DNA from: Acidobacteriota bacterium
Lineage (GTDB): Bacteria > Acidobacteriota > Blastocatellia > Pyrinomonadales > Pyrinomonadaceae
Direction of reading: 5' to 3'
Assembly (NCBI GenBank): GCA_016715115.1
Contig: JADKBM010000016.1
Coordinates: 992,001 to 1,056,000, forward strand
Length of the DNA stretch: 64,000 nt
Shown here piece after piece: positions 42,883 through 51,532 of the stretch. The translations under genes and the position numbers were made by a program. Each line of letters starts with the position of its first letter. Positions within the stretch are counted from its first letter, which is position 1. Under the pieces are notes generated by a model, which saw only the letters and a list, made by a program, of their open reading frames with translations, did not search any database and was not told the DNA's origin.

Positions 42883-43725
42883 TCACGGGCTTTGCGTTGG
42901 CCGCGGTCGGACATCCGGCAGGTCGGCGCGAATCAGGAACGACTCGAACTGACACTCAGCTCTGACGCCTCCAAACGCAATAATCAGGTTCTCGGGAATT
43001 GTTCCGTAAGCCCGACGGACAAATCTGTTTATCTTCTTGATGATTTCATTGCCCAGTCGCCTTTGTCTTGAAGGGCAATACACAAAGATAAATGCGCGAT
43101 ACGAATTCTGCCTCGACGCCTCGCTCGTAGTATAGATTCGGGCCGCATCCCATCTGTTGATATTTGGAATTATTTCGCGATCGTAGACGACGTAATGATC
43201 CGACAACGGGTCGTATTCCGGAAAACCGTTGCAACGCAGCGAAGAATCCGTGCTTTTCGGAATATGGCGGATCAAGTCGAGATATCGTCCGTCTGCGTCC
43301 TGACGAAACTGATATTCAATGCCGGCCCGTGTATTGACATAGAATCGTTTGCCTTCCGACATAGTAAACACGAGCCCCGTCAAATCCACGTCATCGATCG
43401 CAATCCGTTTCTTGGGAGCAACACTCAAAAACATCAATGTTCCCGGGGGTACTCGCCATCCGTTCGGGTCGCATTCCGAAACCGAGAATTCCGCAATCAC
43501 GCGTCCGTCCGCGGCTTCAAACTCAAGCCGATTTGGCCGCGAAACCAATACCTTTTCTTTTTGCTGGATTTCGTTGCGAGCCGTCCGTAGTGGTACATAT
43601 TCCAGCGATTCGCTTGGTATGGACTGCGCCGGACAAAGCATCGTGAATAATAGGATAATCGTTTGCGCAAGAAGACAAGAAATCCCGGCAACTTGCGATT
43701 CACCTCGCGTCGTATTTTGGCACAT
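42883..43725 (-). CDS. Secreted companion protein, family A
   Basis: 280 residues from the ATG at 43725, which lies within the last codons of RHS module 4 (26 bases overlap); a slightly earlier ATG is at 43740. Signal peptide SCLLAQTIILLFTMLCPAQ. It has the family motif CDPNGWRVPPGTLMFLSVAP near residue 95, then IEYQFRQDADGRYLDLIRHI, SSLRCNGFPEYD and FIFVYCPSRQRR. No known domain. Overlap with the toxin-like gene points to co-translation and a shared function; immunity to, or inhibition of, the neighbouring zincin domain outside the cytoplasm is my inference. Confidence 0.75.
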   Translation of the reverse strand: MCQNTTRGESQVAGISCLLAQTIILLFTMLCPAQSIPSESLEYVPLRTARNEIQQKEKVLVSRPNRLEFEAADGRVIAEFSVSECDPNGWRVPPGTLMFLSVAPKKRIAIDDVDLTGLVFTMSEGKRFYVNTRAGIEYQFRQDADGRYLDLIRHIPKSTDSSLRCNGFPEYDPLSDHYVVYDREIIPNINRWDAARIYTTSEASRQNSYRAFIFVYCPSRQRRLGNEIIKKINRFVRRAYGTIPENLIIAFGGVRAECQFESFLIRADLPDVRPRPTQSP

Positions 43726-45652
43726 AGGTTCCAACCTCACAGTGTTTTGTTACAAATTGTTCGAAGTCGTTGACGCCTTCGTCGACGATTTTCGCGGCTT
43801 GGTTCATTTCATCGTGATCAAACGTCTGATGCTGGCCCGCCGCATGCGCAATCTCATGAATCAGGATCAACAACAGCGCTCGCTTGGCCTGCGCGATCCG
43901 CCGCGACATCTCGCGTTCCGTCGCCGGACCTTGGCCGGAACCCAATGTGGAAACGTCTCTGGGAAAGACGCCCACGAACATGGCTGCGTTTTTCAAGCCG
44001 CGAGAACCTTTCTCGTATACACCGAGCGTCACACCACCGCCGCCAGCAACATCGTCCGTCCCCGGGCTCACGCTATTCAACAGATTTCTGAATTCTTCTT
44101 GCGTCTTGTCAAACCAAATTCCTCCTTTCGTTTGCGCAACGAGTTTGTCGAACAAACCTAAAATTGTATCGCTTCTTAATGGGTTGTCTCTGCCATCCTT
44201 CACACGCAGTTGCGCCAGGACCTGCGTCAGTTTTGAATCGCATTCCTGAGTGAGCACTGACTGAAGCGCCTTTCTAGCCTCATCAGTCCCGCCAAGACTG
44301 ACTTTTATTCCATTGGACGCCGCGACCCACCCCGTTTCAAGCGGTTCGGATCGCGCCTCGTCATTTATGGTAACGGTGAATGTCCGTTTGCGTTTGTTGG
44401 TGTCACTTTCCGGATCATCCTCGCCGGTTTCTTTCGTCGGCTTCCGCGTCGCGCCGAGGGTGTACTTCATCAGCCGGCTGAATGCCATCTGATAGCCTGT
44501 CGCCGGACCCGCTGAACCGGTTGGAGTTGCCGGGCCGGCTGATCCCGTTGTATGTCCGGATACTTTGTTGGGATTCGTCTCGGGTTCCTCGATCACGTAA
44601 TAGCCGCCTTCGAACGATCTCCGTTTGATCTCGGCGAACTGGCAATGCCACGGCATCGCGTAGAAGTTGCCGTAGTACTTCGACGGCATCTGGCATTGCC
44701 ACTGCGGGAAATCAGCGTTGCCGACCGAGTTGTCGTAGCTCGGTTCGGGAAGCGGATCGGGATCGGCGTTGTAGATCTTCTGACCGAGCGGCTCCGTTTC
44801 TTCGACCGAAGTCAGCCAGTCATTGTCGATCTTGCGCCAGGTGACGGTCGTTCCGGTGACCGGATCGGATGTCACCCATTGCGGACCCGTCGCGCCTTCT
44901 TTGGCGATCACCGCGCCGCCGGCGAAGATCTTCGTCTCCCACTTCGTTTCGTCCGGCTTGACCGTCGTCAGATTGCTGCCGAGAACCGTCGACCATACCT
45001 GATACATCTTCGGCGCGGCCGTCAGCGGTGAATTGGGCGGCGAGTCGTTTACGTGATAGGTCTGAAAGCCTTCCTTCTCGATCACCGGCCGGCCGTCGCC
45101 GTCGAAGACGTATTCGCTCAAATGTTCCTGGATCATGTTCAGCACATTTCCGAATTTCCCCTTCCTCTTGTCGAACATCCGTGTCCGTCGTCCCGATGCG
45201 TCGTAGTTCGTGTCAACGAAGGTATGCGGGTCCGACTGAACGTCGCCCTGCCGAATGATGTTCCCGGCAGCATCGTAATTGCCGTTGAACGAACTGATCC
45301 GGCCGTTGACGTAGGTTTCGGTAAATCCCGAATCATTTTCCCAATGATTGGTTTGTCTGTCGTTCATCATCGAGAACCCGTCATACCCGATCGACTCTTC
45401 ATAGACGCGTTTGTTCTGGTTGTTCGTTCCGACACCCATTCCGAACTGCGCGAACGTCAGCCGTCCGGCGAAATCGTACTTCATCGTCCGGTCCCATTTG
45501 TCATCGAGCAGGTCGTTTTTCGCCGTCACCCGCGAGTCGTTGCCGTGCGTGAAGTCGGCTATACCGTCCGCGTTCGGGCTGTTGCGGCAGGCAAAAAACA
45601 ACGCGATGTAGTTCCGGGCATCGTTGAACGTCGTGGAATCCGCGCATATCAT
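43700..45652 (-). CDS. RHS fragment with HExxH C-terminal domain (module 4)
   Basis: 650 codons. Residues about 28-420 are RHS core with YD-type repeats (MKYDFAGRLTFAQFG, NGNYDAAGNIIRQGD, YNADPDPLPEP) and no signal peptide. The C-terminal domain of about 200 residues has TQECDSKLTQVLAQL, YEKGSRGLKNAAMFVGVFP, the zincin-like LILIHEIAHAAGQHQTFDHD and the end KHCEVGTYVPKYDAR. Its true start is unclear: at about 45.58 kb a different frame encodes FCLPQQPERG, the end of another RHS core, fused here. It is a truncated tip, followed by an overlapping secreted companion. Confidence 0.75.
   Translation of the reverse strand: MICADSTTFNDARNYIALFFACRNSPNADGIADFTHGNDSRVTAKNDLLDDKWDRTMKYDFAGRLTFAQFGMGVGTNNQNKRVYEESIGYDGFSMMNDRQTNHWENDSGFTETYVNGRISSFNGNYDAAGNIIRQGDVQSDPHTFVDTNYDASGRRTRMFDKRKGKFGNVLNMIQEHLSEYVFDGDGRPVIEKEGFQTYHVNDSPPNSPLTAAPKMYQVWSTVLGSNLTTVKPDETKWETKIFAGGAVIAKEGATGPQWVTSDPVTGTTVTWRKIDNDWLTSVEETEPLGQKIYNADPDPLPEPSYDNSVGNADFPQWQCQMPSKYYGNFYAMPWHCQFAEIKRRSFEGGYYVIEEPETNPNKVSGHTTGSAGPATPTGSAGPATGYQMAFSRLMKYTLGATRKPTKETGEDDPESDTNKRKRTFTVTINDEARSEPLETGWVAASNGIKVSLGGTDEARKALQSVLTQECDSKLTQVLAQLRVKDGRDNPLRSDTILGLFDKLVAQTKGGIWFDKTQEEFRNLLNSVSPGTDDVAGGGGVTLGVYEKGSRGLKNAAMFVGVFPRDVSTLGSGQGPATEREMSRRIAQAKRALLLILIHEIAHAAGQHQTFDHDEMNQAAKIVDEGVNDFEQFVTKHCEVGTYVPKYDAR
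44522..44963. repeat. RHS core homology block, copy in module 4
   Basis: Partner of 42155-42594; about 440 bases, nearly identical, same orientation. Confidence 0.9.
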
Positions 45653-45801
45653 TATTCCGCCAGCTCTTTCGAATCGGACTGATGTCGAAAGGTCTCCAAA
45701 CCAAACACTTCAAGTAGGATCGAGTTTGGGTTGCAAGTCGATTTCGCGCGACAACAAAATTCGAAGCGAAGCATGCGCGGCAACGCAAAACGCACATAGA
45801 T

Positions 45802-46341
45802 TTATTCTTTGTAACTTCCGTCTCCCAATTCCGTTTCGGTCGAACATCGGCGCGAATTCTGTGAGACGGGAGGTTCAATTAGTAGCGAACTAAGTCTTTT
45901 TCGCTGCGTCGAGTAGGAATATCCGGATGCCGGATCGACGAGGAGGTACGTTCCGTCATCCTCTCTTGTCGTCTGAAAATCCGTCGTGTCGATCTGCAGC
46001 TTCTTGAATTTCGGTCGAGTCTCGAGCGGCAAAAGAACTACGATTTCGATTATCGCACCCTGCCGGACTCGGTAATCGTAGTATTTCTCGCAATCCCCAC
46101 CGGAATAAGTCGCTTCCATTCGACCAAACGACGTCCGATACAAAACAACTTCGACGCTGCCGCTGTGATAGCGGGAGATTACGGTTGCATCGTTGAATAT
46201 CCTCTCAAGATCTTTATGGTCCGATTCAAGAAGCTTAACCTCTTGTCGAAGTTTCCGGAACCATAACGGGGGCTTGGAATCAACGTTCATCGATGACACC
46301 AGCAGGCAAACGACGACCGCGCCAATGATTCGCATTCTCAT
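45802..46341 (-). CDS. Secreted companion protein, family A
   Basis: 179 residues, ATG at 46341 overlapping the module 3 stop (ATGA). Signal peptide MRMRIIGAVVVCLLVSSMNV. It has a diverged family A motif, GDCEKYYDYRVRQGAIIEIV followed by LLPLETRPK, with the same Cys, aromatic, Val, Gly and Pro spacing as its paralogues. No known domain. The four-base overlap shows translational coupling with the HExxH module upstream. Probably acts in the periplasm or outside. Confidence 0.72.
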   Translation of the reverse strand: MRMRIIGAVVVCLLVSSMNVDSKPPLWFRKLRQEVKLLESDHKDLERIFNDATVISRYHSGSVEVVLYRTSFGRMEATYSGGDCEKYYDYRVRQGAIIEIVVLLPLETRPKFKKLQIDTTDFQTTREDDGTYLLVDPASGYSYSTQRKRLSSLLIEPPVSQNSRRCSTETELGDGSYKE

Positions 46342-47198
46342 TTCTCAAACCCCTCCTTTGTGCAGTATTTTCGAATGAACCGATCGAGATTCCAGATTGG
46401 ATCCTTATCACCGAGCACTTCTCGCGCGGCGCGGTTTAGCTCCAGGTGATCAATTGTTGCTCCTTTGCCAGCGGCGTGGAAGATCTCGTGCAAAAAAGTT
46501 GACAATGTCGTTATGCTCGGGTTTTTATTGTTGATGACCGCTTCGAATCTCGAACCATTCCATCCTGTTATGCCAGCGGGCGCGCTGGTCGCAACCCATT
46601 TACCAGCTATCTTGACGCGGATCGTCGTCACATTCCCGCTGACACCGTAGAGTTTGTTTTTTCCATCAAAGAAGCGGTCAGCGAGATCCTTCACAGAAGC
46701 GATTTGTGACCCCAGCGCCTCAAGCAACTCGTTCAACTTAGCTTCACAGGATTCTTCGCCGTTCTTGATACCAAGAGTGTCCCCGAACTCACTCCTTAAA
46801 TCGGATAATTCCTTTTCCGTTAGTTTCTGCTTACGATCCGCAAGACTCTTCGGGAGCTTTTTGATTGATTGTTGCCCGAGCAAACGATGCAAATCTGACA
46901 ATCCGTATCTGAAGAGCGGTGATTCGTCTTCCCATTGAAATTCACTTCGGTCGCCCCAGCCGGACAGGTCAAATTCCGTGATAGGATCGCCCGGAAAAAT
47001 CCCGCTCAGAACACCGTGCGCGACGGCCATCGGGTTGTCGAGGTTTCGGACAGGCCGGGGGCCGATCTCGAACGGCAATTGAGCGAACCGATCATTGCTT
47101 CCATAGAACGGGAAGTAATTCCCGCCCAATCCTTCGACGACATCGCAAGGGCCAAACAGTCCCCCGAAATTGCAAAATTGCATCGCCTCGCCGCCCAT
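46338..47198 (-). CDS. RHS tip with HExxH domain (module 3)
   Basis: 286 codons, the shortest module. It begins in the RHS core at AMQFCNFGGLFGPCDVVEGL, which it shares with module 2 for about 60 residues, and then diverges. The C-terminal domain has ESCEAKLNELLEAL, a beta stretch (GNVTTIRVKIAGKWVATS), FLHEIFHAAGKGATIDHLEL and a Cys-containing end KYCTKEGFEK. It has no signal peptide, YD repeats or obvious start, so alone it is a displaced tip. A secreted family A companion overlaps its stop by four bases. Confidence 0.72.
   Translation of the reverse strand: MGGEAMQFCNFGGLFGPCDVVEGLGGNYFPFYGSNDRFAQLPFEIGPRPVRNLDNPMAVAHGVLSGIFPGDPITEFDLSGWGDRSEFQWEDESPLFRYGLSDLHRLLGQQSIKKLPKSLADRKQKLTEKELSDLRSEFGDTLGIKNGEESCEAKLNELLEALGSQIASVKDLADRFFDGKNKLYGVSGNVTTIRVKIAGKWVATSAPAGITGWNGSRFEAVINNKNPSITTLSTFLHEIFHAAGKGATIDHLELNRAAREVLGDKDPIWNLDRFIRKYCTKEGFEK
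47063..47187. repeat. RHS core homology block, copy in module 3
   Basis: About 125 bases almost identical to 49146-49271 in module 2 (one three-base difference), same orientation. It encodes the FGPCDVVEGLGGNYFPFYG core segment. Confidence 0.88.
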
Positions 47199-47237
47199 GC
47201 CCTGCGGAAAATAGAAACGAGAGAATCACCCGATGGA

Positions 47238-48365
47238 TCACGGGACTTTTACAATAACTATCCCTCCATTTTCGCCTGCAGCCCAAATCGAACCGTCCCG
47301 CATTCGAACCATTGAAACGATACGCCCAAACGCTCGATCTTGAAAGATTAACGTCCAAATACGTCCACCATCGTTCGACAACAAAATGCCCGCGCCACCA
47401 TCCGCGAACACTAACTTTCCACCAATTACGATTGTGTTGTCGTTCCAAAGTATCGCTTTTGATACAGCAAAGGGAATATCTATCCGCTCCCAGATGTCGT
47501 CACCAACTTGTCGAATGAACGCTCCGCTTGGTCCTTCAAGCCCGTCGGAACCATATGCCATCCAGATATTCGCGCGCGAATCAATTCCGGATGAAGTGTT
47601 AGACGGGATTTCACAAGGTACCGCAATCTCTCGATACTCCCGTTCTGTGGATCCCTTGAAAACTCGACCGAAGCGGGAAAACACAATAGTGGTGTTTGAA
47701 TCGATTGCGATGATAGTTGAAAGCGGCTCCCGAAAGTCATCGCCTTGTGGCCCGGTAAATCGAGCCAGTTCCAAGCGATCAACATGCCACGATCGTCCGT
47801 TATCGGATGTTGAAACGATCTCCTGCCTATACATTGGCGGAAATGAATTCACCACAATCGAGATCCGATTTGCCGTGACCAGGATGTCGGCTACCTGTGC
47901 AGATTTCCGCCGATACACCGACGGCCAACTTCTACCACCATTTGTCGTAATTCTTATTGTGAATCTCTGTTCCCGGAGACCGCGATTCCACGATTCCGAA
48001 ACTACAAGTCCGATTTCCTCCGTAAGGAATCTGACTGTTTTCAGACGATATCCTGATTCGTTTGCGAAATCCAATTTCTTCCATGAGGCCCCGTTATCAG
48101 AGGTCTTGTAAATGGACTCATTCGAAAAGGCAACGGCACCTCCGGCATGAATCGATTCGAATCCAATCACCTTGTCTGCGTTCGGAAAATCAATAATCTT
48201 GGCGGTCTGCATCTCTCGTTGCTCCATCGAACGAATGGTCGAGTCAACTTTCACACACTTCTCAATGGTTTGAGCACATACGTTGAAAACGCAAAACTGA
48301 ACTATTCCGAATGCAGAGAAATGGACAATGCGCAACGCGCGATTTCGCTTGAAATTGAAAAACAT
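47238..48365 (-). CDS. Secreted BNR/sialidase-type beta-propeller protein
   Basis: 375 residues, ATG at 48365, 16 bases after the module 2 stop. Signal-like N-terminus RIVHFSAFGIVQFCVFNVCA. Asp-box-like repeats: IYKTSDNGASWKKLDF, RITTNGGRSWPSVY, IVSTSDNGRSWHVDRL, LLSNDGGRIWTLIF. These S/T-x-D/N-x-G-x-x-W boxes mark sialidase/Ycf48-like six- or seven-bladed propellers. There is no catalytic sialidase triad that I can point to. Its place equals that of the companion genes in the other modules, so it may bind or neutralise the module 2 domain. Alternatively it is an unrelated secreted protein carried along. Confidence 0.72.
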   Translation of the reverse strand: MFFNFKRNRALRIVHFSAFGIVQFCVFNVCAQTIEKCVKVDSTIRSMEQREMQTAKIIDFPNADKVIGFESIHAGGAVAFSNESIYKTSDNGASWKKLDFANESGYRLKTVRFLTEEIGLVVSESWNRGLREQRFTIRITTNGGRSWPSVYRRKSAQVADILVTANRISIVVNSFPPMYRQEIVSTSDNGRSWHVDRLELARFTGPQGDDFREPLSTIIAIDSNTTIVFSRFGRVFKGSTEREYREIAVPCEIPSNTSSGIDSRANIWMAYGSDGLEGPSGAFIRQVGDDIWERIDIPFAVSKAILWNDNTIVIGGKLVFADGGAGILLSNDGGRIWTLIFQDRAFGRIVSMVRMRDGSIWAAGENGGIVIVKVP

Positions 48366-48381
48366 ATTACTTTTTCCTCAT

Positions 48382-50157
48382 TTACCTGTTGCGCAAACGC
48401 CTCACGAGACATTCGTCAAGCGCATAGCCCGCATCTTCATCAATTAGGTTCGAGCTTCCGTAATAATTTGAAGAACCGGACCGATACGCAGAAAACGAAT
48501 TCCCGAACTCATGAATCTGAGCCGCTAGATAGGGATCGTTTAACAAGGTTCGCAGTTCACCTGATGCACCCGGTACGACAACGGACTTCCCCATTAACGA
48601 ACCAGGAAGTATCGGATGAGCCAAATCCGATGCTATGTAGTTGGTTAGAGGTTCTTTGTCTATCGTCAGTCCCGCTTCCCAGCCGTATGGTGATGTCCCG
48701 CCCCTGTTTGTTTGCTTCCTCGCGATGTCTTGCCCCGAAAGCAATGCATTTGTGACGATTGAAACTGCTGTGGTCGGATTACCCGGAGAGTTGTAATCCA
48801 GATTGATTGTTCCCGATTTGCCAGCTGCCGCTTTCTCAATATCAACCCGGGCGCCTTTCAAACCGAACTGCTCCTTTACGCATTTTTCGAGTGCTTTTCT
48901 AAGCTTTTTGCCAGTGATGGCCTCAACCTTTGCGGGGCCGGCCCTATCTCCATCCTTCTGTGAGGAGCCAATTAAACGATGCAAATCCGACATGCCGTAC
49001 CCGTAAATGCTCGATACGAAATTGTTGGATGATCCTTCGGCGTAGTTGTAGCCACTCATCTCGAGAAAAGCCCCGGAATAGAGTTCGTGAAATGTGTCAT
49101 AGGCGACCGCCATCGGATGGTCTAGATTACGTATCTGCCGGGGAGCGATCTCGAACGGCAATTGCGCGAACCGATCATTGCTGCGTCCATAGAACGGGAA
49201 GTAATTCCCGCCCAATCCTTCGACGACATCGCAAGGGCCGAACAGTCCCCCGAAATTGCAGAACTGCATCGCGCTTGCTGCCCATGCGCCCGGGTAATCG
49301 TGCGAGTTCAGAAGATACTGACCCCGTTCGGGTTGCTGCGGCAGGCAGAAATACAGAGCGTTCTTGTTCAGCGGATCGAGTTCAACGCCGGAAAAACTCG
49401 GAGAGTTCCGGTCTTTGTCGGTCGTCCTCCGACTGATCTTTGCCGGATCCCAATGTTCCCATTTCACGCTCTCGACCGGTACCGCGTCGTTGCTCAGCGT
49501 TTGCCTCGCCAACAAATCGGAACCGGCATAAACGAATGTCTGGCTCTTTTTGCCGTCACCCGCGACTTCCGTGATGATCTCGCCAGATTTGACCGTCGAA
49601 CGGATATAGTACTTCCGCGTGGGTTCTTTCCATTGATTGTTCTCGAAATCCCACACCTTCTCGATCTTCTTCACCTCAAGTCCGTCACCATCGTAAACGC
49701 GGTCCAATTCGTATTCACCGTCATTCGGCAGATGCCTGACGTTGCGGCCCGCCGATTCGTACACCTCGGAAAACCCGTCCTTGTTCGTCGGGCGCCCGTC
49801 GGCATCGTAGTAATCGCCGACGGTACGGTTGTTCTGATAGATATGGCTGAACGGAAAGTCCCCATCATCACCGCAATTTGATCCCGGCTTCCAGATTCCC
49901 GATCTTGCGGTCAGGTTTCCGAATTCGTTGAATGTATAGTTTTGGCGATAAAGCAGTCCGGAGGGTGGCGGATCCGCGGGCGCCTGTCCCTTAGCCTCGA
50001 TGCCGGTTCGCGTTTCAACGACGCGCGATAAATTATCGTACCGGAAAAACCGGTGCCCCTGAGCCGAAAGGCGATCCTCCATGAATTTCAAAGTGCCGTC
50101 CTGATAATACTGATAGCTGCGATCGTCCCGATCTCTTGCAGCCTTGTTGGTTTGCAC
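48382..50157 (-). CDS. RHS fragment with HEFGN-type C-terminal domain (module 2)
   Basis: 591 codons. Residues 1-330 are RHS core: YYQDGTLKFMEDRL, NYTFNEFGNLTARSG, VYDGDGLEVKKIEKVWDF, RKYYIRSTVKSGEIITEVAG, VELDPLNKNALYFCLPQQ, FCNFGGLFGPCDVVEG. There is no signal peptide. The C-terminal domain has EKCVKEQFGLKGARV and IHEFGNSFSAYR, then DEDAGYALDECLVRRL. The second histidine of HExxH is replaced by Asn (HEFGN). The Cys near the start and near the end of the domain remain. It starts 17 bases after a family B companion gene and is followed by the beta-propeller gene. Confidence 0.74.
   Translation of the reverse strand: MQTNKAARDRDDRSYQYYQDGTLKFMEDRLSAQGHRFFRYDNLSRVVETRTGIEAKGQAPADPPPSGLLYRQNYTFNEFGNLTARSGIWKPGSNCGDDGDFPFSHIYQNNRTVGDYYDADGRPTNKDGFSEVYESAGRNVRHLPNDGEYELDRVYDGDGLEVKKIEKVWDFENNQWKEPTRKYYIRSTVKSGEIITEVAGDGKKSQTFVYAGSDLLARQTLSNDAVPVESVKWEHWDPAKISRRTTDKDRNSPSFSGVELDPLNKNALYFCLPQQPERGQYLLNSHDYPGAWAASAMQFCNFGGLFGPCDVVEGLGGNYFPFYGRSNDRFAQLPFEIAPRQIRNLDHPMAVAYDTFHELYSGAFLEMSGYNYAEGSSNNFVSSIYGYGMSDLHRLIGSSQKDGDRAGPAKVEAITGKKLRKALEKCVKEQFGLKGARVDIEKAAAGKSGTINLDYNSPGNPTTAVSIVTNALLSGQDIARKQTNRGGTSPYGWEAGLTIDKEPLTNYIASDLAHPILPGSLMGKSVVVPGASGELRTLLNDPYLAAQIHEFGNSFSAYRSGSSNYYGSSNLIDEDAGYALDECLVRRLRNR
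49146..49271. repeat. RHS core homology block, copy in module 2
   Basis: Partner of 47063-47187. Confidence 0.88.
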
Positions 50158-50174
50158 AAACCGAAACCCTGAAC

Positions 50175-50669
50175 CTAATTCGAAACCGTGTTCGTCTTCG
50201 ACTCCGTACTCCTAATCTGTCCTTTGATCAGCACTGTTCGGACTTCGGTTGAATCAGAGGATTCGACATATTTAAAATACTCGTTCCCACCTCGCCGATA
50301 AAAGCGCGCATCGATGCCGTCCAGCTCACCTTTGAGCACGTCGACGTTCGATCTCCCCGTTCCCGGACACTCAGTGGGGATTGAGATCTGCGACCAATCC
50401 GTTTTTACTTCGACCGTCAAATTCACCGGCTCGGGGTATTGCTTAGAAAGGTGAACAAAAAGTTGTTGAAGGTTGTCGCGATTAAACGATTTCCTTTCCT
50501 GAAACAATTCAACTTCTCGAGATCTCCCACTCAGCATCGTGTCCTTCACTATCAAATAGCGGAAATTAACAGGGAAACAAGTGCTTGTGCCATCCAGCGT
50601 TGACGGCGTTTGAGAACAGGTTAGTGCCGTGATCGACAATAGGACCGCTAATCTCAAAACGTGTTTCAT
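50175..50669 (-). CDS. Secreted companion protein, family B
   Basis: 164 residues; the ATG at 50669 is chosen because GGAGGAAGCG is just upstream. Signal peptide MKHVLRLAVLLSITALTCSQ. It matches the lipoprotein at 51516-52040: FRYLIVKDTMLSGRSREVEL, SFNRDNLQQLFVHLSKQYPE, VEVKTDWSQI..PTECPGTG, then RFYRRGGNEYFKYVES. No known domain. It has no RHS fragment directly upstream; the small 51338 fragment and a family A gene precede it, so its original toxin may have been lost. Confidence 0.72.
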   Translation of the reverse strand: MKHVLRLAVLLSITALTCSQTPSTLDGTSTCFPVNFRYLIVKDTMLSGRSREVELFQERKSFNRDNLQQLFVHLSKQYPEPVNLTVEVKTDWSQISIPTECPGTGRSNVDVLKGELDGIDARFYRRGGNEYFKYVESSDSTEVRTVLIKGQIRSTESKTNTVSN

Positions 50670-50782
50670 CGCTTCCTCCATTTAGGTTTGATCATCAATC
50701 GCCAACGGATGTGTCAACGCGTTGTAGCATTCATATCCGACAATCTCCGGTTGCCGTCAGATCCACAACCGTCGTGTTGTTT

Positions 50783-51307
50783 TCATTTCGTGCTCCGCTG
50801 ATCTTGTCCGCACCGAAGATTGTCACACTTTTCGCTCGGGTATAGTAGGATGTCCTGCACGGTTCCGTCAATACGGACGCCAAATGAGATTCCTCGAATG
50901 CCAGAGTCAAAAACAAAGTTGCCGGGTGCGTCTGAAACTTCTTTCTTCGAAAACTTACGTGACTTTAGACCAAAATATGAGGGTTTTCTTCTTTCTTTCG
51001 GAGCATAGAAAAGCCTCGTAACCACGCCTTCGGCAACCCGCCATCCCTGATTATTCGGAAGCTTGCACGGTCCCCGTGAATACTCGACATAGAGCTGTTC
51101 GAACTCTGTTTGATACTCCCACCAAAAGCGGTCTTCAGATGATTTCGGCTTTCCGAAAACGTTGATAACGTCGCTTTCGGTCGACGTTAGCAGCGAGATG
51201 CGTTTGGCTCCTTGCCAGAGGTCCAGTTGCTGAGACGTCGCTGACGACACGAACCCTGCAATCAAACAACATGAGAAGAACAAATTCAATCGACTATTTC
51301 TGTTCAT
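50783..51307 (-). CDS. Secreted companion protein, family A
   Basis: 174 residues from the ATG at 51307 (GGAAGG about 12 bases upstream). Signal peptide LNLFFSCCLIAGFVSSATSQ. Family motif: CKLPNNQGWRVAEGVVTRLF followed by YAPKERRK. It also has VFGKPKSSEDRFWWEYQTEF, reminiscent of SmpA/BamE-like small envelope domains; this is only a resemblance. A family B gene follows and a 64-codon fragment precedes it. Confidence 0.7.
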   Translation of the reverse strand: MNRNSRLNLFFSCCLIAGFVSSATSQQLDLWQGAKRISLLTSTESDVINVFGKPKSSEDRFWWEYQTEFEQLYVEYSRGPCKLPNNQGWRVAEGVVTRLFYAPKERRKPSYFGLKSRKFSKKEVSDAPGNFVFDSGIRGISFGVRIDGTVQDILLYPSEKCDNLRCGQDQRSTK

Positions 51308-51337
51308 TGGTCCACACCTTCCCGCAAAGCAATGCAA

Positions 51338-51532
51338 TTAGCTTGCTGAAATAGAAACTGTAGGTTTCCGGGCGAAGTCGGTCCAGCTTTCGCTCGTTAC
51401 ATCGTCCTCAGCTTTGATCGACGATCTGCCGAGCTCGACGATCGTGGAATAGCGTCGCGGCTGTATGTTGTTCGTCGGAAATTCGCCACGCCAAATCGCT
51501 CCACTTCGGGCGGCCTCATTTATTCGATTCAA
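51338..51532 (-). CDS. Small ORF between companions, possible toxin remnant
   Basis: 64 codons, ATG at 51532 overlapping the family B stop. Sequence RINEAARSGAIWRGEFP, PRRYSTIVELGRSSIKAEDD, then TVSISAS. No signal peptide, no family recognised. It sits where an RHS C-terminus would be expected before the family A gene at 51307. It could equally be non-coding. Confidence 0.3.
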   Translation of the reverse strand: MNRINEAARSGAIWRGEFPTNNIQPRRYSTIVELGRSSIKAEDDVTSESWTDFARKPTVSISAS

